NCBI GenBank assembly: GCA_011503125.2
Contig: WWBZ02000001.1
Span: 3,286,001-3,350,000 of the forward strand
Length of the DNA stretch: 64,000 nt
Direction: 5' to 3'
Source of the DNA: Botryosphaeria dothidea
Taxonomy: Eukaryota; Ascomycota; Dothideomycetes; Botryosphaeriales; Botryosphaeriaceae
Shown here in pieces: positions 23,995-37,800 of this stretch. The notes below the pieces were generated by a model that was not told the origin of the DNA, made no database searches, and saw only the letters and a list, made by a program, of their open reading frames with translations. Made by a program: the position numbers and the translations under genes. Position 1 is the stretch's first letter. The number at the start of each line of letters is the position of its first letter.

Positions 23995-26546
23995 TCAGGC
24001 CAAATTGCTCCGCATCGCCCTCTTCCTCTCCGCCCAGCGTCTCAAGCTCTCGTCGACGCCCCAGCCGTTGCGCAGCAGGCCGCCGACATCCTCGAGCCCC
24101 AGACCGGCCGTCTCCGGGTAGATGCGGTAGACGGTCCACCAGCAGGCGGCGCAGACAAGCGTGTAGAGGGCGAAGGTGCCGACGGGCGTCAGCGTCTCCA
24201 TCATGGGTAGGAACGTTAGGCCGATCAGGAAGTTGGAGCCCCAGTTGGTCGCGGTCGCGGTTGCGGAGCCGAGCGAGCGGACGGAGAGGGGGAAGAGTCT
24301 GTTGAAAGGTGTGGTTAGCTTTTGTTTGCAATACCAACCATTCCGTAGGGATTCTCCTGATTTGGGGAGCTGGGAGGGAGAAAACAGGTCGGTTGCAATA
24401 GTAATGCAGCCCGTCCTTCCCGTGGAGAGCGGAAGCATCCATCCGTATGTAAGCGTAATTGGTCTTGTTGGACACTTGCAGCGGGATGAATGCTTCCGCT
24501 ACCCACGGGACGGTTACTGCCGTTGCAATATTGGAACCGACCTCGAAGAAGATGCGGGAAATTCGAAGGTGAAAGGGCCCGGGGGGGGAAGAGGTTTGGA
24601 CGTACTCGGACTGCTGCCAGGGCACATTGCCCATGCCCACCGCGTAGCCAGCGACGTATACCACCATGGCGAGCAGAATCACAAGCGCCCAGAATCCACC
24701 GCCCTGCTGTGCTTCTTGCGCCGCCCTCGCCATCACGGCAGACGCACCGTTCGCCTCCTGATCTGGCAGGTCTAAGAAGTTGAACGCAACGCTGCAGAGC
24801 CCGAGACCAAGCACCATGATGGGAATGGATAGTAGTAGGATCCTCCTCCTGCCCACGCGGTCGATGGAGTGAAAAGCCACGAGGGTGAAGGCGAAGTTCG
24901 TCAGGGCGATGGACAGACTGGTCAGGGTCGGGCTTCTGAAGCCAACGAGCAAAAAGATGGACGCCGAGAAATACATCAAGCTGTTGAAGCCGCACAGCTG
25001 CTGGTAGCCCTGCAGCATGCACGCGATGATCAGGGCGCGGCGGTGCGCTCCCACGCCGACCAGCTCGTTCAGGCCATCAGTCAAGGCGGCGATCTTGCCG
25101 CGCAGGCCGCCCTTGGGCGTGTCGGGGTGACGACGTGCGTTGGCCGCTTCCTCCTCTTCGAGCACTTCCCGTTCAACGCGGCGGAGCAGGGCCTCGACGA
25201 GCTTGTCCTTGGCGTCGGCCTCGACTCCGTAGACCTTCTTGAGCACGCGGCGCGCGCGGTCCTTGCGGTTGGCCTTGACTAGCCAGCGGGGGGTCTCGGG
25301 CATGAACCCCAGCGTGAAGAACTGCAGAGCGGCAGGAAGCGCTCCCAGACCGACGATCCACTTCCAGCCGTGCGGCATGGTGGAGAAGAGCCAGCCGATG
25401 ATGTACGCCACGACCTGGCCGCCGGTAATAAAAAGGCTTGAAACCGTCACGAGTCGTCCCCTGAACGGCGAGGGGGAGAGCTCAGAGATGTACCTGCGGG
25501 GCGGGATATCAGGTTAGTATACACATGGTGGCACTCGCAGAATGCACTCTCTGCTCGCGCCACTGCAACAGCTCCTACCCGCTTGTCCGGAGCTTATGCA
25601 GTGGGCAGCATCACCTATCCTACAGAAGAACATGGCACGAGAAAGGACGGAGACGTACAAAGGCACCACGAAACTCGCGCTCCCGACAGCCAACCCGACA
25701 ATGCTCCTCCCCACAATCATGCCCCGCACGGTGCTCGACCAGGCCTGGCCCAGCGCGCCCACGACGAACAGCACGTCCGCCACCAGGATGACGCGCTTGC
25801 GGCCCCACGCGTCCGCCAGCACGCCCGTCACCGGGCTGGCCAGCAGCGCGAACAGGCTCGTCGCGGACGTCACCAGCGACTTGTCGAGGGTCGTGAGCGG
25901 GCGGTTTGACAGGTCCGTCCCTATGCTGACGAGCGTGCTGGAGATGACGCCCGTACTACAGATCACCAACACAATACATGAGCCTGCTTGATACACGATC
26001 TTGTTGTCGGGAATGCCGCACTCACTCATAGCCAAACAGCAGCCCGCTCACGCCCGCAGCGAAAGTCAGGGCCCAGATGAAAGCCCCCGGCGCTGCGATC
26101 TGGCTCTCGTCGACGTCGTCGTCATTGTAGGGATCGGAAGCTACGTCGGTGCTTTCATCGTACTCGTAGTCTGTTGGGGAAGGTAGGTCTCGCGATTGGC
26201 GGATCAGCGGCTCTTGGGCGGCCGCGTCGGGGGCGCCGAAGTCCCGCATCTCGAAGTCGGAGTCGTTGCGCGGGTCGAGCGAGTGGTGTGCGCTGTCGTA
26301 GGAACGTGCTTGGTGGGGTTCGTCGTCAGGAGGAAGTCCGGGGGAATACGGGGTTCGGAGGCCCGCGTGATGGGCGGAGGAGAGCGAGTGATCGGAGGTG
26401 AGACTCGGCGGAGAGGTGGTGGTGGTGGTGGTGGAGGAGGAGCCGGGGTTGGAGGTCGAGGGAACGGCGGACGAGGGAGGGAGCGGATTCTTGGGAGAGC
26501 GAGTGACGGAGAGAGCGGAGGTGATGTGTTGGCGGTGCTGGGGCAT
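23995..26546 (-). CDS. MFS sugar transporter, myo-inositol transporter type
   Basis: It is probably a proton-coupled myo-inositol (or related sugar) importer of the plasma membrane. Exons 26546-26026, 25955-25659, 25493-24606 and 24298-23995 give 669 residues with twelve expected spans after a ~150-residue acidic, Ser/Thr-rich N-terminus. Family motifs are in order: LLFGYDTGVIS, DAWGRKRVIL, PETPRWLVKANRKDRA, QQLCGFNSLMYFSASIF, DRVGRRRIL, NVPWQQSELFPLSVRSLG and YPETAGLGLEDVG. The WQQSELFPLSVRSLG and C-terminal blocks are what point to the Itr1/Itr2 branch. The third intron is unusually long (307 nt). I chose ATG 26546 (MPQHRQHITS); an in-frame ATG at 26642 would add 32 residues. Confidence 0.9.
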
Positions 26547-27243
26547 GATTTGTTCCTCCACGATTCCGTTCCACCTATTTCCACCTTCCCCCCCGCCCCC
26601 CCTCGGCGAGGGTGACGATTCACTTGCCCCGGCCGGCTGCATGCGGGCAGGTCAGCCCTGCCGACCGAGATCGCCAGGGACCCAGCCCGCCCTGCCGCTT
26701 GTCCCACATGACCCGCCCGCAGTCAACCTTAACCTGCTCAAACTCTTTCCAGAACGCCCGCGTGCCCTTCTCTGGAGTCGATTTCTTGCGGAGAGGCTAT
26801 CGCGTGATGCCTTTGACGTCGAGATGCGTGAGAGCCTCATCATCGTTGAATCGTGGAGCTGAAACCACTACGCACGCCCTGGGATTCCCTTTCTCCATGG
26901 AAAGATGGCAAATTGCTCCGGAGCTTTGACGACAGCACGGCCACCTCATCACTAACTGGGAAGTTGAAGCCCGTGTCAGGACGTGTATGCTCTCAATCTG
27001 TCCAAACAACTGTATCCTTCGTCGACCGTTAAGCCTGACCGCCATCACAGACATCAGAATACTCAAAAGCAACTCCTGGATTATCTCTTTTTCATTACAA
27101 TATTATCTGGTCTAACTTCTCTCGCTGCGCGTCTTCGGGGAATAATGCAATCAACGCTCGCCGCATACAAAAACATGATGCATGAGATCGTCCTCATCGA
27201 ATCGAACGTCTCCCCTCCATAGCAACCCTCCCAACTCGTCCTA
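26547..27243. other. Intergenic, promoter of the transporter
   Basis: About 0.7 kb separates the transporter start from the stop of the GPI-protein gene, both read on the minus strand. No gene or clear motif was seen. Confidence 0.5.
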
Positions 27244-28202
27244 TTACAAAGCCAACGCCGCAACAATACCACCGACCACACCCACAACAGCGGCACCATT
27301 CCTCACCGCACCGCCCATCGCCGCCGCAGCCGACGCCGTGCTCGACGCCGACCCCGACGCCGCGGAGCCGGACGCGCTGGTCGAACCGCTCGCGCCCAGG
27401 GGCCCGCCGATCGTCGTCGTCGCGCCGCCGGCGACTGCGGTGGCCGTCTGCGAGACGGTGAACTTGGTGCGGCGCGTCGAGCTGGCGCCCGTGGCCGAGG
27501 CGGCGGCACCGGCGCTGATCTTGTCGGCGCCGGCGGTGACGGTCATGGTGATGGTGCCGACCTCGTCGGCTTGTAGGGCGGACGTCGAGGCGGGGAGGAC
27601 GGAGGTGGCGTGCGCGGAGACGCAGCTGGAGACGTCTGCGTCGCTGGAGTAGTCCTGTGCTTGCGTGAGTCTGAGGTTGAGGTGGGGATGGTCGGGGGCA
27701 AGAAGCTTACCAGAGAGTAGCTGCAGTAGTCCGACCACACGTCCTTGCCGGCCGACTGGTAGGTGCAGTAGGCGAGCTCGTCGACGGACGTGCAGCCCAT
27801 GGTCATGGTGAAGTCGTAGCTGGAGTAGCTGTCGTCGGAGCCGTAGCCGTAGTTGTCGGACACCACGGTGGTGTAGGCAAAGGAGTCCGGGCCGACGGTG
27901 GCGGTCAGGGCGCCGCCGGCGAAGACGCAGGAGTCGCCATAGTAGTAGTAGTCGTCATCAGTGCTCGTCGGTGCGGCCGAGGAGGAGGAGGAGGAGGAGG
28001 AGGAGGTGGTGGTGGTGGTGCTGGCGCATCCAAACTCGACGACAGTGTGGTCCGCATCCTGGACTTCGATGACGGAGAGGGCAATGTCGTAGTAGTCATA
28101 GTAGGACAGCTCATTGGCCGACGGATAGAAGAAGGATATTTCGGTGGTCTGCGCGGCGGCGGCTGTGGCGGCGGCCAGGATAGCGAAGCTGGTGGAACGC
28201 AT
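27244..28202 (-). CDS. GPI-anchored Ser/Thr-rich cell-surface protein
   Basis: Two exons, 28202-27711 and 27654-27244, give 300 residues. Residues 1-18 form a signal peptide (MRSTSFAILAAATAAAAQ). The mature part has a runs-rich segment: Thr and Ser homopolymers, then DDDYYYYGDSC. A cysteine-containing domain follows, with CVFAGG, MGCTSVDELAYC and DYCSYSL. The C-terminal half is Ala/Ser/Thr/Gly-rich and ends in a hydrophobic tail (GAAVVGVVGGIVAALAL) typical of GPI attachment. It is probably bound to the plasma membrane or cell wall. The start is ATG 28202. The homopolymer codons form GGA/GGT triplet repeats at about 27984-28020, which could vary in length between strains. I do not recognise a named family. 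Confidence 0.82.
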
Positions 28203-30578
28203 GTTTACCAAAAAGGGAAACGGATGAACCGAGAGGACTTGGAAACGACGGTGGAGCTTCAGGTGGTCTGATAATATCCAACGAATGGGAAGTGTTATGT
28301 ATGAACACTCAACTTCAGATTATGATCTTGTCAATGTCTTAGCAAGCGAGGGACGACAGTTGAAGCAGTGACTGGAAAAGTGAGATGGTAAAAGCCACGA
28401 AAGGAAGAATGACGGGTTAGAAGCAAGCCCAGAGCGCCATGGTCCCGGGCAGCTCATCTTATAGTAGGTAGGAGGCGCTGTCCAGTCCGGCAGCTTGCTG
28501 TTCCTGCTGGGCCGCTCGGTTTGAAAAGTCACGATCCTGGCGCGGAGGATGGCCGAGATGCACCAGTAGGATGGAGCCGACGGAGGAAAGCGATGGCAGC
28601 TGCCTTGCGCCATGCCGCAATTGTGCTCAATGCCGTCCAAGCGCCTGCCCTGTGATAGCAGCCCCTTGTCCGCAACCAGACAAGCTTAGCAGATGAGCTT
28701 GGCGTGATGTCTATCGTCTGGACGCTGTTGCTCCACTTTCGGGAACAACAACCGAAAAGAGAACGTGGACCACGACCTCAAAAGTTGAACTTCGCTCTTG
28801 CGTTGCTCTCGCATTCGGCAGATGCAGACAGTTAAGGGTCCCTCCTCGTAGAGAAACCAATGATGCGGACGAATTCAGGTTACAGTCGCACCGCTTCCTC
28901 CCGGGAAAGTGCTTGGCATGGTCCGATATTCTTGCTTGTGCGCCCCCAACGTCGACAGCAAAAAACATGAGAGGCGAGAACAGAGAACGGCGGCTAGCGC
29001 AGGGGCTCATTTTAAAAAGTGATTTAAAGCACGCCCATATGCAGCTAGTCGCGTGCAGCGGAAAAGCTTGGCATTTGAAGGATTCACACCCAATTTTAGA
29101 GCGGTTCTGGCCGCTGGCTGCGCTAGTGGCCAAGACGGACGAATCCTGAGGGATTGCGCATTGGTGACTCGAAGCAAAATACCGAGGGCAGGCACTCCAT
29201 GTCGTTGACGATGAGGGCGGTGTGGGTGAGATGCAATGACAAGAGATAGCCGAGCATCTGACGATGCGGCCGTATACGAGGCTGATCAAGAAACCCTGCA
29301 GTATGCGCCTCTATTTTCTCTTCTGTTTGTTGCTGCAAGCGGCACTTGCCTCTCGTGCTTGTCAAACCGTGCGTGAAGGATGCGGGTACACGGACCGCCT
29401 CTCCCATCATTCCACCACGATAAAAGCTGAGCAAGCCAACGGACCTTGTCTTACTCGGTCTTGTGCAACCTTGCTCACTGGCATGTGCTGTGTTGCAAAG
29501 GAGTCTGGTTGAACGACATGCCTGTTGACACAATGTGCGTCAAAATGTTGTTGAGTTTATAGTGGATACCAGTTGTGTGTGCGATCCAGGGAACGAGAAG
29601 AGCATTGCTTTAGGGTGCAAATACTATGAAGTAAAGCAGCGGCATTTTCAAAAGATGATAAACAACAGTGGATAGGCAGTGAGCGGGGAGCACACAAGCC
29701 ATAAGCATCTCTACGGCATGGTCTACGATGATCTTGAGGTGGATGTGCAAATGAACGCGAAATAAAGCAATACATGTTCTCATAGGTCCCGGAACAGGGG
29801 ACCTGGGCGTTTATTATACCCGCTCTCGTAGCTCAATCTGAAAACATTTCAACCGTTCCGCATGAAACCCGTGGGATCATGGTGTACTACTGAGAAAACA
29901 AAGGGAACGAGAAAAAAAAAACAACTCCCTGCCACTATTCTCGACGCCTTTGAAATGCCAGGAAGGTATGAATCCAATAATTACTCGCTCAAAGACGCAC
30001 CAAGAATGGAAAGAGCATCAACAAAAAAAGACAAAATAGATACATCGGAAAGGGCGAGAGGGAGTTGCTCCATAAGAGCGACAAAGGTCGGCATCACCAT
30101 CCAGCCAACCCAGTGATGCTATTCCAAAACGACCTTGTCTTTCTAAGGGTCGGCGTTGATTGCTGAGCTCGCAATGTTGGTGCGGACGAGGGGGTAAATT
30201 GCACATGTGCTCGAGTGGTGACATCAGCGCAGGCCTTCGAAGCAACTGGGCTAGCATTGCTGTATTCTGCTCGCCGAGAAACCGAAGAAGCATGATTGCG
30301 ATCCTTCATCTGTTTGACAAGCATATTCTCCGAGCTTTGGGAATAAAGTCCAGCAAACGTAGTCACAGTCGCTTTGTCGCGAAGCTTGACATGGTACGTA
30401 TTGGGATTGGCAATTTTCCGGAGAGGAGATGCGCTATCTGACACGATTTTGCCATCTGGCATGGATGCCGGACTTAGAGTCTCGGGGCGCGACTCTTGCG
30501 GATACGAAGCGGACGGCAGAATCGCAACATGATGCGCTACTCATCGTTAGCAGATGCAGCGAGACACACACAAGGCTT
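28203..30578. other. 2.4-kb gene-free stretch
   Basis: Between the GPI-protein promoter and the stop of BUD6 no gene was supported. Open frames of up to ~190 codons on the minus strand near 28,711-29,289 have no family features. Confidence 0.45.
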
Positions 30579-33500
30579 TCAGGTAGAAGCATTCTCACCA
30601 CCGTTTTCGGTGGGTGCCTGCTCCTCCTTCCTTTCCTCTGTGGCCTCGCCTTCCGCCGTTTCTTCAGTTGTTTTCGGAGCCTCGCCCTCCACAGGCTTCT
30701 CCTCAGCGGCAGCAGCGGCAGCTGCTGCTTGTGCTTGCCGTCTGGCTTCAGCCTTCTGCTGTCGTCTAGCCTCGGCTTCGAGGGCTCTCTTTGCCTGGAG
30801 TTCAAAGACTTCCTTTCGAATTCTCTCGTCTTTGGCAATCCGCTGGCGTTCCACTTCTTCAACTCCGCCGCTCTTCTTGAGCTTGCCTTCCTCCACGAAA
30901 TTGCCAAGCTCTCTTTGGAATTCGGTTCCTTTGCGACTTTCAAGCTCCTTCTGTCTAGCTTTTTCTGCGCGCTCAATGGCTTCGAGTCGACTCTCGTGGT
31001 TAGGGTGCAGGGCCCGGACCTCGTTGAGCATGCCATCCTTGGCCTTTGCGGGATCAACCAGGGTATCCAGAGCAGCAGCGTGCATGTTCCTGCCGCTGGT
31101 GGAGCGTTTGTCAGAATTTGAAACATTTTGTTGCTTTGTCGCTTGCTCCACCAATCCAAAGGTCTCCGAGAGTTTCTCCAAATCGTCTTGCAAATCCAAC
31201 GCCAATTCTTCTTGCATCGTCAGCATTTCTCGGTCTTCCATGACCATCTGCAACTCTTGCTCCCAAATCTTGGTCCAAACAGGTTTCTCCTTCTTCAAGA
31301 AGTCCTGGAGTTTCTTGACCTCTCCTGTAGTAACAGAAATTTCCTTGGCAACAGCTTCAAGCTGCCTAGGAAGAGGACGAACGCCTCGGGAAACCACGTC
31401 CTTCCGCAGGTCTTCCACCGTGTCTTGAAGATCGTCAACGCGGTTGACAATCTTTTCTGAGTCGTCATTCAGCGTCTTCTTGCCCTTATTGACGTAAAAT
31501 CTGCCGGTTTCGCTAGTCATTATTGGCACCTCGGCGCTGATTGCTGCGCTCTTCACAGAAGAGGCCTTCGAGCGAATGGCACCCATGCTGGCTTCTATAT
31601 CCGAGACAAAAGACGAGTAAGTCTGACGGACTACTGCCAGATCGCGTCGGAGATTTTGGATCTCGTCCAGCTGAGCGGCAGAGTCCTTCGGGCTGGCTCC
31701 ACCGGATTTTATGTTCAAGGCAGGTGTGCGAGGTGAGAGCATCGAAGCACGAGCAGAGGAGGGAGCAACAGCCAAGCCCGCCATCTCCTTCGCAGCCTCC
31801 TGTTGACGTTCGGAAACTCGCTGAAGAGCAGACTGCTGGTCGGCCACTGCATTCTTGACGCTCTCCACAAGCTTACGAATGTCGCCGAGACCATCGTCGA
31901 AGTGCCGTTTCACTTCGTCGAGCGCTTCCACGTTCAGCACAAGAACCGAACGATCCTTGATATCGCTGAGGTCTTCAAGCTCATGTCGGACGCCGGATAC
32001 CGGATCTTGAACGTAGATGTCGGGAAGATCAACGCCATTGTTGTGAGTGTTCCACGCGAACTTCTCAATGAAAGCCAGCTGCAGGCGTGCCATTGAAAGA
32101 TCGTTGTAACCATCTTGCAGCACAAACTTCTTGATCTTACTTTTGTACTGCAAGAACAGCGTTAATTCCTTGCCGGGTTGCGGCGATTGGTCTGGGATGA
32201 ACTCTTGGCTCTGAGGCGGCGTTGCTGGTTTGATCTTACGCGAGTCGCTGCGAGTGGGCGTGACTACTGCCTGCCGTTTCGCGTGTTTCTCATCACGATC
32301 AAGATCCTCGGAGACTTGGACATCCTCAACGGGCCCAGAAACGGTTGCGCTGACAACTGGTTGCTCCTCACTAACTTCATCCTGAGCAGTTGGGTCGTCC
32401 GGTGGCGGAACAGCTGGAATTTCCTCTGTTGTAGGCGGAAGAGTGGTACCAGGCGTGGCGGCATCACTTTGGCTGCTTTCTTCGGATATCCTGCGGGACG
32501 CCAAAGTGTTTGCGCTCGGAGAGGCTTCAACAGCCGCGCGTTGTGTGGATTGCTTGCGACTGTGTAGCAGCGAGCCGCGAGTACGGACGGCGTTCATGCT
32601 CTCGCGGACGTCCCGTCCGCGATTAGGTATTGGAGAGTTCTGCGGCGGCATCATTGGAATGCCGTTCGAAGCGCCAAGGTGTTTTTGGATCTGATATGCT
32701 GAGAATCTCCTCGACGCCCTTCTCTCCAGCTCACCACCCCTCTGCAACGCAGCAAGAGCATCCTGTTGCTTTGGCGGCGGGGGCGGCGGGGGAAAATCTA
32801 CTGGATATGACGGGGATTGCGAAGGCATGCTCTCGTCCTCTGGATATGGCGCTATGATGGGAATGTTCTGGGCGGCGTGGCTCGACAGCGACGAGTCGGA
32901 GATGTTCAGTCCATCTCGGCTACCAGTGGTAGACCGGACACGCGGGTTCGAAGCTTGGCTATCGTACTTGCTGGGCGACGACCTGCCATGAGCAGACGAA
33001 GTCCGAGGAGGAAGATCCGGACCTTCTAGGCCAAGGTCTCCACTGCCCTCACGGGTTGATGGTCGTTTTCTTTGCGCCTCTTCCTCGCCCACACTCGCAT
33101 GCCTGGAGCTTGACCCATTGGACCCAGATGATTCTCTGCCGCTTCTTTGACGTAGTCGCTGCTGTTTCTTCTTCAGACCGTGCAGCAGATTGATGATTAT
33201 GTCTCGTATCCGTGGCAGGAAGCGGTCGAGGCTAGCCTGCGAGGCTTCTTGGCTGAGTGTTTCTTCCAATATAGCTCGGAGAAGCTCCGGGACATTCCCC
33301 AGATCCTGCGTGTCCACGCCGATGGCGTTAAAGGCGCGAGAAGCAATGTTGAACTCATATCCGAGGCGCACGTAGACATCGGAGACTTCGCTTTCAGTTG
33401 CGGTTCCGCGCGACCACAGGGTGAGGGTTTCGAGAAGCTGCTTCGTGGCGACTAGGAGGTGGGTGACGCTTTTCTCGATCTGCGAAAGTTGCTGTTGGGC

Positions 33501-33753
33501 CTGTGGAAGAAGCACGGTCAGGCAAAAATGAAGGTGCGGAGCGGCCAGTGGCGCTGAGTGCGGATGCTGCGTGACTCACGTTCATGGGCCGTCGCGACTG
33601 ACCGCCAGTGGAGCGGTTGGAGGCCGACGAGGCCCTGGAGCCGGCGTCGTCGCCAGCAAGCGTCATGCTGGAGGAGATGGAGGAGATAGTCTGGTCGGAG
33701 TCGGTCGCGGGCGACCGACGGTATTGTCGTTGGGCGGTCGGGGGGCTCTGCAT
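30579..33753 (-). CDS. BUD6: Bud6/Aip3 actin-interacting polarity protein
   Basis: Bud6 works with the formin Bni1 in the polarisome to nucleate actin cables at the growing tip. Exon 1 (33753-33580) and exon 2 (33500-30579) give 1031 residues. The N-terminal helical block starts near residue 64 (QIEKSVTHLLVATKQLLETL). A long disordered Ser/Pro-rich part follows, with a PPPPPPPKQ stretch. The AIP3 core begins near residue 500 (ELTLFLQYKSKIKKFVLQ) and includes long coiled coils. The C-terminus has the family block FVEEGKLKKSGGVEEVERQR and an Ala/Glu/Arg-rich tail. The 79-nt intron is supported by GTGAGT and CCACAG ends. An intron near the very 3' end cannot be excluded. Confidence 0.93.
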
Positions 33754-34897
33754 GAAAGCTTAGATGCAGGTGCGAGCGTGCAGCATCTGAGCGTATGTCG
33801 GATGCTGAGTGTTGCGGATGATGCTTGGCCCTCAGCGTTCAGGGATCCCGCCGGGCGTGGTCGCTTAGACTCCGCTCCGCGCTGTGCGTGCGTGCGTGCT
33901 CTTGCGCCACGCCGAGAGACACGGCGGAGAGAGACAGGCGGACAGAGAAAATGCCCGACACGACGTGTGCAGGGGCGCGGGCGCAGGCGTGGGCGGCGGC
34001 GAGCTTGTAGCAGAGGGTAGAGACAGAGAACGGGCTGCTAAGGTAGCGTCTTTGTGCGTGGTTGGCCGCGGTACCGGGGCTGGGCTCCCGCGCTCGCTCG
34101 CACTGGTCTGGGCTGGGCTGCGGGCACATGCTCTTCGCTCCGCCGCCGGTGCCCTGCTTTCTACTTTGGGCGTGCGGAGTGGCTAGTGGCTGGGGCTGTC
34201 TCTACTACATTCAGACGAACCGCACTCCGGCCGAGACAACGGCAGCGCGCAGTAGACTCGGCCGGCACGCAGTTGCAACTGTCGCCGGCACGCTGCTGTG
34301 CGGGCACGCTGCTGGTGCTGGCGAGGTGCGTGCGTGCGTGCCTGGGGAGCGGGCGCGTTGGCGGTGGGTGAAGTGGAGCTGCATAAGCTTGCTCTTTGCT
34401 TTGTGCAACGAGCAGCAGCGGCCGGTGTGCGCTGCGACTCGACGTGGCTACTCCTATGGCGGTTGCACGCACGCCTGCGTCCTCTGCCTCGTTTTTGCGC
34501 CCCGGTCATATAAATCGGCCACATTGGAGTCGTCTGTAAAGGGCGTTCGCTGTAAAGCTCGAGAGTCTAAGGCGCAGGGATCTCCACCGCGCGCCCATGG
34601 TAAGGTCCTAGCGTCGTTTCACGCTCCAGCAGAGTTGCCAACGGCATCGAGACGCACCGGACCATCACCTCACTCCAGAGGACACCCTTTCTTGGACCTC
34701 GCCCAAACGCCCTCTTCCTCCCCGCCCTGCCGCAGCGGCGACATCGCCTACGTTTTACGTGCTCCCGCCGCCGCACCTCACCCTCCGTTGGCGCTCCCCG
34801 GCCAGAGCTCCCCGGCCCGTTGCGGTCCTCTCTCCTCCACCTCCTCCCTGCGTCCCTCCGACGACGCGGCTTCGATTGACCCTCACTTACTCCGAGC
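33754..34897. promoter_or_regulatory. Divergent promoter between BUD6 and PBP1
   Basis: These 1.14 kb separate two outward-facing starts. The sequence is GC-rich with TGCG repeats near 33885-33900 and 34326-34340. Frames up to 280 codons are open by chance; none has a domain or good codon structure. Confidence 0.5.
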
Positions 34898-37800
34898 ATG
34901 GTGTCCATGAGCGCCACGAACGGCAACGCTTCGCCCGCAGTCAGCTCTGGTGGCAGCAAGGCTCAGCTGAAGACGACGACGAGCGGCAAGGCCATGGACG
35001 ACACGCGCAAGCAGGCCGCCAGCCCCATTGACGCTTCCCAGAGGTAAGAGCTTCCCGTCACCCGCACGCCTTGCGTGGTCAATGAGCCTCGTCCGTGGCA
35101 CAATGTGACCGTCCAAGCCCTCCGAATCCCCTCTGCGCTTGTGGTTCGATTCGACTCCGCCCGAGCTCGCGGTTACACCATCACTGTAGCGATTGGCATA
35201 CCTGCACTCCCGCCTGCACCTCTCTCCTTTATCTTCAACTACTGCTCACTCAGCCGCCATCGTCGTGCCTCGCGCTCTTTCGCCGTGTCGCATTCATCCT
35301 CGACCCCGCCTCCGCGCACCTCAACAACTTTAGCTAACACCTTGCTTCCCCACAGGAAAGCTTCCGCTCCCAAGGCTTGGTCGTCAGGCACAAATCCAAT
35401 CACTCAGCGGCCCACAAACCCGGCATTATCGAACGGCGCAGCTGGTGCAGGCAAAGGTTCTGCCGGAGCGAAAGGCATGGCAGCTCCATCCAAGGAATCA
35501 TCCGCCTCGGACAACAATAAACATGCTCACGACCGCATGGTCTTCTTAATCAGTAATTTCGTCGTAAGTGGACCTTCTCTTGTGCTACTGCGCCGTTGAG
35601 ATCGCAATGGGTGTATCGTTGCTGAGGACCGAGAGTCCACGGCTGGAATTGCTTGGTCGCGCCGCATTACCGCGCTGGTTTTCTTTCTTTCTCAGACATC
35701 GCTGACCACGTTCTTGCAGGGTCTTCCGGCTTCAGCCACCCTGAAGAGCGGAGAGCGCTTCTCCGGTATATTCTCGAATTCCTCGCTTGAGCAGCAGGAG
35801 TATCGTTACACTTTCAAGATGGTCAAGCGACTTCCGTCGTCCGCCGGTCAGGTCAACGGTGCATCTGAAGGCCACGATGAGTATTGCGGCGTCGGTCCAG
35901 ACCATCGTATGACATTCGATGTTAAGGACGTTGTTGTGCTGAATGTAGACAACGTTTCTATGGACAAGACAAAGAGCAGGAATGGTACGTATATACTCCG
36001 ATATTCAAGGACTTGCGCTAACATTCAACCTCAAGGAGCTTCGGTTGGCTTCAAAACTGATAGCGATATCTCCGGTCACCTTCAAGCACGCGAACGAGAT
36101 CTCCAACGTTGGGTTCCCAGCGCAGATACCGACGTTGACCTTTCCCTCGAGGACACCGGCGCCGGGTGGGATCAATTTGAGACTAACGAACGTTTGTTTG
36201 GCGCTACAAGTAACTACGACGAGGATCTTTACACAACTAAGATCGACCGCAATGACCCACGATACAAGGACCGCGCAGCGAAGGCCGAGAAACTGGCAAG
36301 AGAGATCGAATCCGGAACTGCCCTGAATGCTCATGTCTTAGAGGAGCGTGGCAATGCCGCCCCGGATGACAGCGGTTTGGATGAGGAAGAGAAGTACAGT
36401 GGTGTCAAGCGAGACTTCCCGTCGCTTGCCTCGGGTCAGCCCAACAAGTATACGCCTCCAGCGAGGAGGGCGCCTGTTGGACAAACCACCGTCTCCGGCG
36501 CGTTGGTTGATCCTGCTATCATATCTTCGCAGGTCGCACGCCCAGAGGCCACCGTGAATCGTGCCCCACAACCTCAAGCCGGAGATGCCAAGGAACAACA
36601 GGTCAATGCAAATGCTGCGAAGCAGGAAGAGAGGCAACCGGCAGCGACTGCGCTTGCTGCGGAACAGTCAACTGCGACGCCTACCGCAACTAGACCGGCG
36701 GAAACAACCGTCAACACTGAAGCGACTAAGAAAGCGCCTTCGACCTTGCAGCAAACTCCTTCAGATATGGCAGCTCGAAAGCCAGGACGGACCGGACCCA
36801 ACACTGTCGAGCATGACCTCTTGGATTCATTCAAGCAATTCTCTGCCAACGAGAAAATGAAGCTGCAAGAGAGACAACGCCATGCTGCCAGACATGACAA
36901 GAATGTCAAGTTGAATGATCTGAAGAAGTTCGCAATGAACTTCAACTACAGCGCCCCCATACCGGAGGACTTGATCCCCATCTTGGCCAAGGATCCCAGC
37001 AAACAGCAAGAAATCAAACAGAAGTCTCAAAAGGCAGCCGAGGAGCGCAAGACGTCTGTGTCCACGACCACGGAGACAAAGACCGCCACCAGCACAGCCG
37101 ATGTGAAGACTCAGCCGAGGGCTTCTGGTCCTTCGATCCCGGCTCCTATCAACCAGCGTGGAAGGCCAGGGCAAGGTCCATTCCCTCAAGCTCCCCGTGG
37201 CGACAGGAACGCTCAGAATATCCCGGGTATGCCGCCGAGAAACGGTCCGGGGATGCTCAGTCAACGTTTGGCGATCACGCAGCAACAGCACAAGGCTGGT
37301 GCGGGCATGCCAAATATGCCTCTGCCGATTCAAGACATGCGCATTCCGCCCTCTGGGCCGGCCGCACCCTCAAGTGGATCTCACACGCCTTCGTCAAGCA
37401 TCTCCACTAGGTTCAACGTCAAAGCACTTGAATTTCGCCCCAACCCTGCCGCCAACACCTTCACTCCCGGAGGGAACAGCAGCAACGCATCAAGCCCCAG
37501 GAAGGAGGCTGTTCCTCCTCGGCCGGAACCCCGCAGGGCTCCGACCTCGAGTTTCTTCGGTGGGCAGAAGCCCTTGCCACCTTCGGAGAAGCCCTCCCTG
37601 TCAGACCAATTCAATCCCATCAAACGCATGAAGAAGGAGGTGCAAGCAGACAATAAGACCAAGGAATACTCTGCGAACGGTGGCATTCCTCAGGCATATA
37701 GGACTCCCCCTACCTGGGATGTTCCCGAGCACAACCGTGAGAAGAACTTCACGGACCTATTTGAACGTGCTCCCATCACTGTTCAGCCAAATTCAGCTCC

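Noticed and set aside
28711..29533. Minus-strand open frames downstream of BUD6
   Set aside because: Ser/Cys-rich chance frames without conserved blocks or a clear start context.
34062..34910. Plus-strand open frame of ~280 codons before PBP1
   Set aside because: It is Cys/Arg/Ser-rich with no family feature and overlaps the PBP1 start in another frame; it is best read as promoter and leader.
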